Positions 34,378 to 43,733 of a stretch of DNA of 47,073 bases are shown here, piece by piece. The stretch covers positions 1 through 47,073 of the forward strand of contig JBKQPR010000147.1 in assembly GCA_052144935.1 (NCBI GenBank), in the 5' to 3' direction. The first letter of the stretch is position 1, and every line of letters begins with the position of its first letter. This stretch comes from JOPF133 sp052144935 (GTDB taxonomy: Bacteria; Acidobacteriota; Terriglobia; Bryobacterales; Bryobacteraceae). The notes beneath the pieces were generated by a model. That model searched no databases and was not told the origin of the DNA. It saw only the letters and a program-made list of their open reading frames with translations. A program made the translations under genes and the position numbers.

Positions 34378-35682
34378 TTGGTCCATGCCGGATTCGGTAA
34401 ACGATGCATCTCGCCGCCGGTAGGCGTCCCCCTGGCGGGTTTCGCCGCGCGCCAGAGCGTGTCGACCGGTGTACACGACGACCTTTTCGCGCGCGCTCTG
34501 GTGCTCGACCATGGCGCATCCGTCGCCGCTGTCGTCAGTTTGGATCTTCTGGCTGTTCCGGAAGCCTTCGTGCAACGTGCCCGGGCGAAGATTCAAGCCC
34601 GATCCGGCGTCTCTCCGGAATCCGTCCTGATTGCGTGTACGCATACTCACGCCGGCCCGGTGACGATCTCGACGTTCTTTAATCCGGGAGAAGACGTGGA
34701 TGCCGCCTACCTGGACAGCCTGGTGCAGAATGTGGCGGCCTGCGTCGGCGATGCGCTCGACGGCCGGTTTCCCGCGCGCATCGGTGTAGGGCGCGGGCAC
34801 ATCGAAGGTCTCGCCGTGAACCGCCGCAGCGCGGACGGGCGCCCGGTCGATGAGGAGATCGGAATTATCAAGGTTGAAGATGAAAACGGGAACGTGCGCG
34901 GAGTGGTGGTGCACTACGCCTGCCACCCGACCGTGCTCGGACCGGATAATCTTCTGGTCACGGGTGATTTTCCCGCGGTGACCGTCGGCCGGTTGGAGCG
35001 CGCGCTCGGCGAGGGCGCCTTCGCCATGTTCGTCAATGGAGCCGAAGGCGACATCAGCGTAGGGCATTCTTCCGAGCTGAGCGCTATCGGTGTGATCGCG
35101 CCCGGCCGGACCTTTGCGCGCGCCGAAGAGCTGGGATCGCGCCTGGCCGGTGCCGCGCTGGAGGCGCTTGTCGGCATTCCCGCTTCCGCCACGCTCGAGC
35201 TTGGCGCTCTCAGCACGCGCATCGCCTTGCCCCTGAAACGCTATCCGGCGCCTTCCGAGACACGGGCCGCTTTGCTCCGCGCCGGGGAGCGCGTAGCCAG
35301 CCTGCAAAGCGATGGAGACGAGTTGCGGAAGGCCAAATCGGAACTGTTGTATGCCTCGATCGCCAACTTTTATGCCGGGGAAACGGCGCCATGGAATGGC
35401 GGGCTGACGGTTGAACTGCAAGGCATCCGCATCGGCGAAACGGTCCTCGTCGGCGTGCCGGCCGAAGTCTTCGCGGAAATCGGATTGCGTCTGAAGAGCG
35501 AAGCCCCTCATCCGACCCGCCTGATCGGCATGGCCAACGGATACCAGGGATACCTTCCGCATCGCGCGGCCTACGCCCAGGGCGGCTACGAGGTAGTCTC
35601 CGCCAAGGTCGATGCAGATGCCGAGGACCGTTTGGTAGCCGGCATCCTGGCGCTCGAAGAGGAGCTGTTTCCCCAGTTATGA
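34378..35682 (+). CDS. Neutral/alkaline ceramidase-like hydrolase, first gene of the glycan operon
   Basis: The start was chosen at TTG 34378 because AAGGAG lies six bases upstream and homology begins there (VHAGFGKRCISPPVGVPLAG). 434 residues. It has the ceramidase N-terminal family features: FAARQSVSTGVHDDLFARAL, VVSLDLLAVPE, CTHTHAGP with zinc-ligand histidines, HYACHPTVLG and NGAEGDISVGH. Family members hydrolyse amides such as ceramide; many bacterial members without signal peptides, like this one, are of unknown substrate and sit in sugar-utilisation operons. Its stop overlaps the next gene (ATGA), so translation is coupled. With the oxidoreductase, transporter and lyase downstream it suggests removal of an acyl or amide group from a glycan-derived compound (inference). 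Confidence 0.82.
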   Translation: MVHAGFGKRCISPPVGVPLAGFAARQSVSTGVHDDLFARALVLDHGASVAAVVSLDLLAVPEAFVQRARAKIQARSGVSPESVLIACTHTHAGPVTISTFFNPGEDVDAAYLDSLVQNVAACVGDALDGRFPARIGVGRGHIEGLAVNRRSADGRPVDEEIGIIKVEDENGNVRGVVVHYACHPTVLGPDNLLVTGDFPAVTVGRLERALGEGAFAMFVNGAEGDISVGHSSELSAIGVIAPGRTFARAEELGSRLAGAALEALVGIPASATLELGALSTRIALPLKRYPAPSETRAALLRAGERVASLQSDGDELRKAKSELLYASIANFYAGETAPWNGGLTVELQGIRIGETVLVGVPAEVFAEIGLRLKSEAPHPTRLIGMANGYQGYLPHRAAYAQGGYEVVSAKVDADAEDRLVAGILALEEELFPQL

Positions 35683-36722
35683 CAAAAGTGCGCATCGGGG
35701 TTGTGGGATTGGGAATCATGGGCCGGCAGTACGTTCGTATCTACCAGGCCCATCCCCTCGCCGAGGTGACCGCTATCTGCAATCGGGGTGTGGCCCGGTT
35801 AAATGAGGCTGGCGACAAGCTCGGCGTCGCGGCGCGGTTCACAGATTTCGCGGAGATGCTGGACCAGGCGCCGCTGGATGCCGTTTGCGTCGCGACGCCC
35901 GACTTCGCGCATTACGAATACGTCCGCCTGGCGCTCGAAGCCGGCAAGCACGTGTTATGTGAGAAGCCGTTCACCATGCTCGTCCGGGAGGCCGACGAAC
36001 TCCTGGCCCTCAGCCGCGCCAGGCCGCACCTCAAATTGCAGGTGGCCTTCAATCACCGCTGGCTGAACGCGTACTATCACGGGTTCGCGGCCATTCGAAA
36101 GGGTTCCATAGGCGAGCCGCTGGCCGGGTTTGCCCGCAAGAACGACACACTGTGGGTGTCCACGGAGATGATCGATTGGGCGGCACATACGTCGCCGCTG
36201 CACTTCCTGGGATCTCACGATATCGACCTGATGCGCTGGTATTTCGGAAGCGAGCCGGTGGAAGCTCGCGCCTATGGCATCAAGAGGGTGCTGAAAGCGC
36301 GCGGCATCGACACCTACGACGTCATCCAGGCGCAGGTGAAATTCGAAGGAGGCCGTTTTGCGACCTTCGAATCCGCCTGGATTTATCCCAATACCTTCCC
36401 GACCCCGGTCGACTCGTTCGTGGAGGTGATTGGAAGCGCCGGAGTACTGCACTTCGACCGCAAGAGGGAATCGATCGAGCTCGGCACGCCGCAGGCCTTC
36501 CAGTATCCCAGGACAACCCTGAATCACGAGACCTTCGGGAAACTGCGGGGCGCGTTCGTGGAGTGTCTGTCCGATTTTCTGGATGCCATCGTCCAGGACA
36601 CCGAACCGAGAGTGACTGCGTTTGACGGCCGCCAGGTTACCGCCGTGCTCGAAGCCTCGGCGCGGTCCCTCGAAACCGGCGCAGCCGTGGCGGTGGCTCC
36701 CGCGGAAGCGGCCCCCGGTTAG
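35679..36722 (+). CDS. Gfo/Idh/MocA-family oxidoreductase
   Basis: 347 residues. N-terminal NAD(P)-binding GVVGLGIMGRQYVRIY, then VCVATPDFAHYEYVRLALEA and GKHVLCEKPFTM with the EKP motif. The C-terminal half has AFNHRWLNAYYHGF and LHFLGSHDIDLMRWYFG with a His-Asp pair near the expected active site. It oxidises or reduces a sugar-like substrate. Four-base overlap with the upstream ceramidase-like gene; the symporter gene starts two bases after the stop. It is of the conventional short type, unlike the paralogue at 15619..16965. Confidence 0.93.
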   Translation: MTKVRIGVVGLGIMGRQYVRIYQAHPLAEVTAICNRGVARLNEAGDKLGVAARFTDFAEMLDQAPLDAVCVATPDFAHYEYVRLALEAGKHVLCEKPFTMLVREADELLALSRARPHLKLQVAFNHRWLNAYYHGFAAIRKGSIGEPLAGFARKNDTLWVSTEMIDWAAHTSPLHFLGSHDIDLMRWYFGSEPVEARAYGIKRVLKARGIDTYDVIQAQVKFEGGRFATFESAWIYPNTFPTPVDSFVEVIGSAGVLHFDRKRESIELGTPQAFQYPRTTLNHETFGKLRGAFVECLSDFLDAIVQDTEPRVTAFDGRQVTAVLEASARSLETGAAVAVAPAEAAPG

Positions 36723-36724
36723 TC

Positions 36725-38464
36725 ATGCTCCACAAGTTGCAGCCCGCGGACCACGTGGTCATCGCCGGATACTTCTTTCTGCTGGCTTCCATCGGCGTGT
36801 ATTTCTGGCGGCGCATGCGTCACGTGGGCGACTTCTTCGCCGGCGGCCATAACGTACCCTGGTGGTTGGCGGGCGTTTCGTTTTACCTGACGGCTTTCAG
36901 CGCGTTCACCTTCGTGGCCTACGCCGAGATGGCCTACCGTTACGGCCTGGTGGCCGTGACCATGACCTGGGCGGCGGCGGCCGCGATGCTGGCCGGCTCG
37001 CTGCTGCTGGCGGGACGATGGCGCAGGGCCCGAATCATCAGTCCCGTCGAGTTTCTGGAAGCGCGCTACAGCCCGCTCATCCGGCAGGTGCTGGCCTGGG
37101 CCGGGTTGCCGCTCAAGATTATCGACGACGGCCTGAAGATCTACGCCACCGGCATCTTTGTTTCGGTGGGCCTGGGTTACGATCTCAAAATCAGCGTGGT
37201 GGTGTGCGGCGCCATCATGGCGCTCTACACCTTTATGGGCGGCCTCTGGGCCGTCGTCGTCACCGACTACGTGCAGTTCGTCATTCTGACGCTCGGTGTA
37301 GCCGTGCTATTTCCGCTGGTGTTCGCGCAGCTCGGCCCGATTTCGGAATTCGTGCGCAATGCACCGGCGGGCTTCTTCTCGCCGGTCCCGCCTCCGTTCT
37401 CCCTTCTGTACGTTTTTGCGTTCTATCTGCTGGTGCTGTTCAGCTATAACGGGAACTGGGCCTTCGCACAGAAATTCTACAGCGTGCGCGATGAGCGCGA
37501 ATCCCGCAAAGCCGGGTTGCTGGCAACCTTCCTCAAGCTGGCCGGCCCGCCGCTTTTCATTCTGCCGGCCATGGCCGCGCGCCGGCTGATGCCGGAGCTG
37601 ATGGAGCCGCCCAACTCGCCGCAATACACCTATGCCGCGCTTTCCCTGCGCTTTTTGCCGGCCGGGCTGCTGGGGCTGATGATCGCGGCCATGTTTTCCG
37701 CGACTATGTCCACCTTGAGCGGCGACTACAACGCCATGGCCAGCGTGATCACCCAGGATATCTACCACCGGCTCATCGACCGGAAGGCCGGGCAGCAGCG
37801 GCTGGTAGTGGTTGGCCGTAGTGCCACGCTGCTCATCGGCGCGGTGACCGTGGGCATCGGCGTCATCCTGGTCAACACCGCCCGGCAAGGCCTGTTCGAA
37901 GTGATGGTTTCGCTCTTCGCCCTGTTTGTCGGACCGATGCTGATTCCGATGTTGGCGGGCCTCCTCACGCGCCGGGTCACGTGGCGCGGTGCGGCGGCGG
38001 GCATCGCCGTGGGCTTTGCCTCCGGAATCTCACTCTACCTGTATAAGACCTTGGTCCTCTCCCACCGTCCGGACCTGGACCCCAACTGGGTCCGCTACGA
38101 CTTCGAAGGCCTCACCATTCTGCTCAACTTCGCGGCTACCATCGGCGCCATGGCCGTGGTGACACTCATCGAGCGCCCCACGCGCGAAGAGCGTTCGAAG
38201 ATCGACGCCTTTTTCGCGCGGCTGGATACTCCGATCGGTCCCGCGCCAGCCCCGAAGGCGGGGGCCGAGGTCTTTTCACCGTTCTACATCATCGCCTGGA
38301 TCACCGGCGGCATCGGGGTCCTGCTTCTGATCTCGGCCGCGCTGCAGCCCCCTGGAGGGGGCCGTATCATCAACCTATGCGTCGCCTTAGCCGCGGGTTG
38401 TGTGGCCGCGGCATTTTATGCCTTGAATCGGCGGATGGCGCGTGTCCAGGCGGAGGTGCGCTGA
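36725..38464 (+). CDS. Sodium/solute symporter (SSS family)
   Basis: 579 residues with about 13 hydrophobic helices. The early segment FFAGGHNVPWWLAGVSFYLT with AFSAFTFVAYAEMAY is typical of the family, which imports sugars, sialic acid, amino acids and other solutes with sodium. Later segments (MIAAMFSATMSTLSGDYNAM, ASVITQDIYHRL) hold the conserved Ser/Thr of the second sodium site. Two bases after the oxidoreductase stop, and its TGA shares one base with the ATG of the lyase (TGATG), so it is translationally coupled on both sides. Probable importer of the oligosaccharide or monosaccharide processed by this operon. Confidence 0.92.
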   Translation: MLHKLQPADHVVIAGYFFLLASIGVYFWRRMRHVGDFFAGGHNVPWWLAGVSFYLTAFSAFTFVAYAEMAYRYGLVAVTMTWAAAAAMLAGSLLLAGRWRRARIISPVEFLEARYSPLIRQVLAWAGLPLKIIDDGLKIYATGIFVSVGLGYDLKISVVVCGAIMALYTFMGGLWAVVVTDYVQFVILTLGVAVLFPLVFAQLGPISEFVRNAPAGFFSPVPPPFSLLYVFAFYLLVLFSYNGNWAFAQKFYSVRDERESRKAGLLATFLKLAGPPLFILPAMAARRLMPELMEPPNSPQYTYAALSLRFLPAGLLGLMIAAMFSATMSTLSGDYNAMASVITQDIYHRLIDRKAGQQRLVVVGRSATLLIGAVTVGIGVILVNTARQGLFEVMVSLFALFVGPMLIPMLAGLLTRRVTWRGAAAGIAVGFASGISLYLYKTLVLSHRPDLDPNWVRYDFEGLTILLNFAATIGAMAVVTLIERPTREERSKIDAFFARLDTPIGPAPAPKAGAEVFSPFYIIAWITGGIGVLLLISAALQPPGGGRIINLCVALAAGCVAAAFYALNRRMARVQAEVR

Positions 38465-41400
38465 TGCGCATCCTGCTGGCTTCCGCCAGCCTCTGGGCGG
38501 CGTATGCGGCCACAGCTTTGGCCGCTTCTGTCCCTCTACTCGAACCGTACATTCTGCGGCAGGATTTCACGGACGACAGCCTCGGTCAATGGGCCAGCTA
38601 TCCGCCGGTTCAGGACGCCGGTTACGATCCGTCGCTTTCGCCGGCTGGCGATTTCGGGGGCCCCGGCGGCCGCTCGCTCATGCGCGCCGTCCGATCTGCC
38701 GGGAACAGCCCTCTGCGCTTCGGCTTCATCCGGCGGCTGGACGCCGCGGGCGCGCCCGGCATGCGCGTTTCCTTCGATTACCTCCTCCGCGGCGCACAGG
38801 CCGGCGACGAACTCGAAATCGGGCTGGCCGGCGCGGGCGGCAAACGATACCAACAGCGGCTCTCCGCCGGCGCCACGCACGCGTGGCAACACGGGGACGC
38901 GGATTTCAAGGGAGTGCCGGCCGGCGAACCGGTCGAAGCCATCTACATCGTGGCAACGCTCCGGCATCCGGACCCCGATACCGACTGCCGCTTTCTTTTG
39001 GACCACGTCGTCATCCGCGCGGCACGTCCCAGTAGCTTCGAAATCCTGGCGCCACCGGGCGTTCGCATCGATCCATGGCCGGACCTCGTCAGCACGGCCG
39101 GTTTCACTCCCGGCGCGCCGATATCCATCGAAGCGCGCGCCGCCGCGCCTCTCGCCGGCGCAGAGTGCGTCCTGCGCGACCCGAACGGCCGCCAGGTGGT
39201 CTCGCGCCGGCTCGAACCGCGCGGAGATCGCTGGGTGTCCGGAAGGTTGTACGTCCCCACGGCCGCCGATCCAACCGGCGTCTGGACCGTGGAGCTTCGC
39301 GGGCAGGCCGCCGGCGGCCATCTCATCGAAACCCATGTCCGGATGCTGCTGACACCCGCGCTCGCACCCGGCCGGCATCCGCGATTGTACTTCGACGCCG
39401 CCGGCGGGCAAGCCCTCCTGGCACGCTCGCGCTCCGCGGAAGCTTCTCCGCTCTGGGCCCGGCTGGTGGCCGCGGCACGGTCGGCACGAGCCACCGGGAC
39501 CCTGGCCGGCGGCGGGCGCATCATTGGGTTGCTCGACTTCCGCTATCTGCTGCCTTCGCTGCCAGGCTACTTCGATATCGTCACGCGCGCCAGAGACCGG
39601 ATCGCATTCAACGCCCTTACGGGATACCTGGATGACAATCCGGAAGCGCGGAATGCCGCGCGCCAAGCCATGCTCGAGGTCGCCCGCTGGCCGAGTTGGA
39701 CGCCCCCCTGGTTTACCGCGCACTGCCAGCATACCTACTATCCCGCCGGCATGCTGGGAGCCGACATGGCGCTCGGCTACGACCTGCTTTATGCCACGCT
39801 CCCGGATTCCGAGCGAGCCCTGATCCGGCGCGCCTTGCTCGACAAATGCATCGTCCCCACCTTCAAAGAGTATGTTCTCGACAATCGCATCATGGCCAAC
39901 ACCAGCAACTGGCTCGCGCACACCGTGGGAGGCGCGCTCACGGCGGCGGCGGCCATTCAAGGCGAGAGCGGCGAGCCGCAACTTGCTCTATATGCCGGCG
40001 GCCTGCTTCGTAAACTCGAAGACCACATGGAAGCAGCCTATCTGCCCGATGGGAGCTACGGTGAGGGCATCAGTTACCAGGAATTCGACCTGCTGACCCT
40101 GACGATGGCGCTGGCCGCCATCCAGCGCAATTTCGGCATCGATTATTGGTCGCGCACGAATGTCACGAAGTCGCTGACCTATCCCATCTACGCGCTGGCG
40201 GATCCGGTCGCCGAAACGCAGGATATGGGTGACAGTCACCCACCTTCCGGCTCCGGTATCGCGGGCCTCGTGGACCGCGCCAACGATCCCGTGACGCGTT
40301 GGTTCTACGGCCTGTCCCGGCATAGTGGCATCAACGACTTTGTGGTCTTTCCGCATGGCGATCGGGCCACGCCTGCCGCGCAGCCGCCCTCGCGCGTCTT
40401 TCGCCACAAGGGAATGGCCGTCTTCCGCACCGGCTGGAAGCCCGATGACTGGATCCTGCTCTTTAGGGCCGGCCCGAATTTCAACCACAACCACGCCGAC
40501 CAGGGTTCGTTCCTCCTGCGCGCGTTCGGCGAGAATCTGGTCACGGAAGCCGGCTATAGCGACTACTACAAGGACCCTTATTATGCGACATATTTCACTC
40601 AGGCCGAAGGCCACAACACGGTGCTGGTGGATGGGGATCCCGAAAGCCAGGGGATTGCGGACACGCGCCAGTTCCAGGCTCTCGACTCGTATCCGCGGAT
40701 CACGAGCGACGTCACGACCGGCTTCTATGACGCCCTGAGCAGCGAATTGGCGCCGGTCTATAAGGGACGCCTGGCTCGCTTCACAAGGCGAATCGTGTTC
40801 CTGAAGCCTCGCTACATTTTCATTTGGGACGAAATGGCAGCGCGGGACGCTTCCGCCGGATTCGACTGGCTGCTGCATGTGGCCGACAAGGCCCGTCTGT
40901 CGCGCGACTCCGGCGGGGCGCTTTACGCGGGTGGAAAAGCCGCCCTGGGGATCCGCGTTTTGGCGCCGCGAGAGGCGCACATCGGCATCCGAGGCGGTCA
41001 CCTGCCGTTTTCGACATTCAACCCGGCAGCCCCCAAGACGCCGCCCGCGGAACCCGGCATTTTGGACGTGAAGGCGAATGCTGCCGGCGGACAGATGCAT
41101 TTTCTGATCGCTCTGGCGCCTGAACGCACGGCCGAGGCGGCCCGCGCCGCCGCGGCATCGTTTCGATACTTGCAGGGCGACGGTTGCTCCGGAGTACAGG
41201 CTGGGGACGACTTGGTGCTGTTCCGCTCGGGCGCCAGCCCAGCCCCGATGCGGTGCTCCGGCGTCGTCGCCGACGTTGCGGTCTGTACCATCTCGGGTCG
41301 CGGCGCGCCGGCGCTACTGGCCGCCGAAGAGGCCCGCAGAATCGAACGTTCGGGCCGCGTGCTGATGACTTCCGACGCCGCCGTCAATTTCGCCGCCCAA

Positions 41401-41595
41401 TTTGAGCCGGATCGCGTCGACGTGCGACTGTCGGCCGTGAATCCCGCGCGCATCCGGCTGTACGTCAAGGAACGCCCGCGCAGGGTCGAAATCGACGGCA
41501 ATAGCGCCACAGCCCCCTATGATCCGGCCACGGGAATGGTAGAAATCTCCGCGGCCGCGGGCGATCACGAACTACACTTGCAATTCAGGCCTTGA
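38464..41595 (+). CDS. Heparinase II/III-like polysaccharide lyase
   Basis: The start is ATG 38464, overlapping the symporter stop by one base; the first residues MRILLASASLWAAYAATALA form a signal peptide. 1043 residues. After N-terminal beta domains (DFTDDSLGQWASYPPVQDAG), an alpha/alpha toroid carries NTSNWLAHTVGGALTAAAA and DGSYGEGISYQEFDLLTLT with a candidate catalytic Tyr. The heparinase II/III C-terminal domain begins near 650: FRAGPNFNHNHADQGSFLLR, AFGENLVTEAGYSDYY. These are the family's active-site and metal-binding regions. Enzymes of this fold eliminate uronic-acid glycans such as heparin, alginate or ulvan; the substrate is unknown. It ends the operon, providing extracellular cleavage before import. 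Confidence 0.88.
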   Translation: MRILLASASLWAAYAATALAASVPLLEPYILRQDFTDDSLGQWASYPPVQDAGYDPSLSPAGDFGGPGGRSLMRAVRSAGNSPLRFGFIRRLDAAGAPGMRVSFDYLLRGAQAGDELEIGLAGAGGKRYQQRLSAGATHAWQHGDADFKGVPAGEPVEAIYIVATLRHPDPDTDCRFLLDHVVIRAARPSSFEILAPPGVRIDPWPDLVSTAGFTPGAPISIEARAAAPLAGAECVLRDPNGRQVVSRRLEPRGDRWVSGRLYVPTAADPTGVWTVELRGQAAGGHLIETHVRMLLTPALAPGRHPRLYFDAAGGQALLARSRSAEASPLWARLVAAARSARATGTLAGGGRIIGLLDFRYLLPSLPGYFDIVTRARDRIAFNALTGYLDDNPEARNAARQAMLEVARWPSWTPPWFTAHCQHTYYPAGMLGADMALGYDLLYATLPDSERALIRRALLDKCIVPTFKEYVLDNRIMANTSNWLAHTVGGALTAAAAIQGESGEPQLALYAGGLLRKLEDHMEAAYLPDGSYGEGISYQEFDLLTLTMALAAIQRNFGIDYWSRTNVTKSLTYPIYALADPVAETQDMGDSHPPSGSGIAGLVDRANDPVTRWFYGLSRHSGINDFVVFPHGDRATPAAQPPSRVFRHKGMAVFRTGWKPDDWILLFRAGPNFNHNHADQGSFLLRAFGENLVTEAGYSDYYKDPYYATYFTQAEGHNTVLVDGDPESQGIADTRQFQALDSYPRITSDVTTGFYDALSSELAPVYKGRLARFTRRIVFLKPRYIFIWDEMAARDASAGFDWLLHVADKARLSRDSGGALYAGGKAALGIRVLAPREAHIGIRGGHLPFSTFNPAAPKTPPAEPGILDVKANAAGGQMHFLIALAPERTAEAARAAAASFRYLQGDGCSGVQAGDDLVLFRSGASPAPMRCSGVVADVAVCTISGRGAPALLAAEEARRIERSGRVLMTSDAAVNFAAQFEPDRVDVRLSAVNPARIRLYVKERPRRVEIDGNSATAPYDPATGMVEISAAAGDHELHLQFRP

Positions 41596-42110
41596 ATGCC
41601 TATGGCTTGGCTACGGGACCGGAGCGGTTTCCCAGGGATCCAAGGTTTCTCAAGCCTCATCGTTCTGCGACCCCATTCCGGCAAGCCGCAGGCGGACACG
41701 AAGATATTGGGTCGGAGTTTGGAGAGGGGGAAGCAGGCCGGCGGGAGGCAACCGATCGGCGCAGTTGGCGGGGACCGGGCCTTCGACAGCCAACCGAACC
41801 GGGATCTGTTGGACAAAGAGGGGATCTACAACGGGATCTGCCCAAGCGCCGGACGAGTTGAAGAAGCGGATGGAGGCAAAGTTTGTGGAGTTGAAGAAGC
41901 GGAGGCCAAAGTTTGTGGAGTTGAAGAACCGGATGGAGGCAAAGTTTGTGGAGATGCAGAAGCGGCGGCCGCAACGGAAGCGCGGATTTCGATCTTCAAG
42001 AACGGGTTTCTGGGGAGTCCGTTATCTTTTTTACCAAAGGCGCCCAAACGGGACAAGGGTAGTCTGCTATTTCTGTGTGGCTCCGACGAAATTCGCGCTA
42101 AACTCAAAGC
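41596..42110. other. Gene-poor region with short tandem repeats
   Basis: No supported gene. An open frame (41765..42142) reads LKKRMEAKFVELKKRRPKFV in the repeat part and then gives unconvincing sequence. No terminator was recognised after the lyase. Confidence 0.35.
41857..41965 (+). repeat. Degenerate tandem repeat, units of 30-33 bases
   Basis: Three imperfect units, each containing GGCAAAGTTTGTGGAG or GCCAAAGTTTGTGGAG, preceded by GAAGAAGCGGA or GAAGAACCGGA. In one frame they encode a charged, coiled-coil-like EAKFVELKK repeat. Confidence 0.8.
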
Positions 42111-42392
42111 ATGAAAGCTCATCGCGGATTGGCTTGGCTTGAAGTCTTTCTAATCGGTGGCATCGCGACGCTGGAAGCCAAAGAAAAAACCTGGGATTTC
42201 CCGCACCTGCATCAGGAAGTAGCTTCTGGCATCGAGCTTAACCCCGCCTGGTCCGATTGCGAACTTTTTGTGACGGGCAGTTTCAGGGGACCCACTCTTA
42301 CGTTCAAGGGATCGGCTCCCGGAAGCTTTCCTTCGATCTCCGTTATTGGTAATCGCGATGATTACGACGGCGGATCGCTCTGTTTCCACTAA
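42111..42392 (+). CDS. Possible small secreted hypothetical protein
   Basis: 93 codons from ATG 42111. The N-terminus (LAWLEVFLIGGIATLEAKEK) could be a signal peptide; the remainder (ELFVTGSFRGPTLTFKGSAP) has beta-like alternation. No family recognised, no strong ribosome binding site, and base composition is less GC-rich than the neighbours. It lies between decayed repeat and transposase sequence, so it may be a foreign or non-functional frame. Confidence 0.3.
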   Translation: MKAHRGLAWLEVFLIGGIATLEAKEKTWDFPHLHQEVASGIELNPAWSDCELFVTGSFRGPTLTFKGSAPGSFPSISVIGNRDDYDGGSLCFH

Positions 42393-42499
42393 GGCTAGAA
42401 CTAGCTTCGGCACGGCAATTCCAAACTGCCGAAATCACTGTAACGCGGGACCGCTGCCCGCGGCAGTAGAATTTCGAGGCCATTGCTTAACCGTTAAAT

Positions 42500-42838
42500 C
42501 CTTGGAGGCTTCCTCAAGGGGGACGAAGCCCGCTACAGTCCCGCCGAAGTCGCCAGCGTGGAGGTAGTCCCAATCATGGGGCAACCCGATCCAGAGCGCA
42601 TCTGCACCAGCATCGTGGAACGTAGCAACCTGTCCATTCGGATGAGCGTTCGACGCTTCACCCGGCTTACCAACGCCTTCAGCAAGAAGTGGGAAAATCA
42701 CTGGGCTGCTGTGGCTTTATGGTTCGGCTTCTACAACTTCTCGAGTCCACAAGTCGCTGAGGATCACACCCGCCATGGCCGCCGGAATTACCGGGCACAT
42801 CTGGAGTGTACGGGAACTGCTGGAGGCCGCGTGACGCA
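42500..42838 (+). pseudogene. Transposase C-terminal remnant (IS1-like)
   Basis: The translation reads ARYSPAEVASVEVVPIMGQP, DPERICTSIVERSNLSIRMS and VRRFTRLTNAFSKKWENHWA, matching the C-terminal part of IS1-like transposases (S.VER.NL.MR...RRFTRLTNAFSKK). At FYNFSS the frame shifts; the next frame continues LRITPAMAAGITGHIWSVRE then LLEAA and a stop, the natural end. The N-terminal half and catalytic region are absent and no element ends were found. Confidence 0.8.
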
Positions 42839-42944
42839 ATCCGTCAGGCGAACCCCTTATCCCGCTGGGAATTAAAACCTAGTTGTCTGAATGGAGCGCT
42901 GTTGCATCCTGCCTGCCGTTAGAATAGTATTGGATGCACAACAT

Positions 42945-43190
42945 ATGGCACTAGAGCGAGAACTGGAGACCTACCGCCAGAAGCTCCCAGAACTCCTGGC
43001 CGATGAAGGGAAATTCGTTCTGATCCACGGCGATGAGGTCGTGGACGTTTTTGGCACGTACGAAGATGCCATCAAAGAAGGGTACGGAAAATTCCGATTG
43101 GCACCATTCCTGGTGAAGCAAATCCAATCTGTCGAGCAGGTCCATTTCATTTCTCGGTTCAATCCGTGCCATATTTCACCAGGCAAGTAG
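42945..43190 (+). CDS. DUF5678-like small protein, partner of a retropepsin
   Basis: The start is ATG 42945 (MALERELETYRQKLPELLAD); 81 residues. The sequence EGKFVLIHGDEVVDVFGTYE, DAIKEGYGKF, APFLVKQI is typical of small DUF5678-like proteins, where a helix is followed by a beta hairpin. In many bacteria and archaea such genes directly precede and overlap a gene for a single-domain retroviral-type aspartic protease, as here (25-base overlap). The biological role of the pair is unknown to me. No strong ribosome binding site is visible. Confidence 0.75.
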   Translation: MALERELETYRQKLPELLADEGKFVLIHGDEVVDVFGTYEDAIKEGYGKFRLAPFLVKQIQSVEQVHFISRFNPCHISPGK

Positions 43191-43616
43191 CGCCCAACGG
43201 AAGCTTAATCGTCGTGGCGGTCGTAGGTGTAAGCCAAGCCCGGCAGAATGCCCTTGTTCAAAGCGGGGCAGCAGGTTCCCAGGCCCGCTAACATACAGGG
43301 CCTGATCGATACAGGCGCAAGCAACACGTGCGTAGACCCCGCGGTTCTGAACTCGCTGGGCCTCACGCCCACTGGCAGTACAATGATGAACACTCCGAGC
43401 ACAGGGGCGCAGCCGGTACCGGTCGATACGTATGACGTTAGCCTGATAATCTATGCTTCCGCACAGCATGCTCCGCTGATTCACCACACGATTCCCGTGG
43501 CAGGCTCAGAATTGCTCGTTTCCCAAGGCTTTCACGCTCTCATTGGTCGTGACATCCTCAAGGGCTGTCTTCTGACCTTCGACGGGCAGAACGGTCTATT
43601 TTCCCTGGCCTTTTAA
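43166..43616 (+). pseudogene. Retropepsin-like aspartic protease, frameshifted
   Basis: The likely start is GTG 43166, inside the end of the upstream gene: PYFTRQVAPNGSLIVVAVVG, VSQARQNALVQSG. At the GGGG run 43265..43268 the frame is lost by one extra G; the rest continues in the next frame: QQVPRPANIQGLIDTGASNT, then SQGFHALIGRDILKGCLLTF. LIDTGAS is the catalytic Asp-Thr-Gly motif and ALIGRDIL the hydrophobic strand of the flap-less bacterial retropepsins. Both halves are well preserved, so the lesion is very recent or a sequence error. With the latter the gene would be intact at about 149 residues. Confidence 0.82.
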
Positions 43617-43733
43617 AAAATGCCGCGCTTGAAATCAGCCACACAAAAATGGCAGACTACCGGGACAAGCTCTAGCGCGTTCCGCGAAGTCCCAATCGCG
43701 GCCCTCCGGCCGATCCTCACCGGGAAGCCCGCC

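Noticed and set aside
41596..42142. Coiled-coil protein encoded by the tandem repeat region
   Set aside because: No start signal, competing frames equally open, and non-repeat parts look random.
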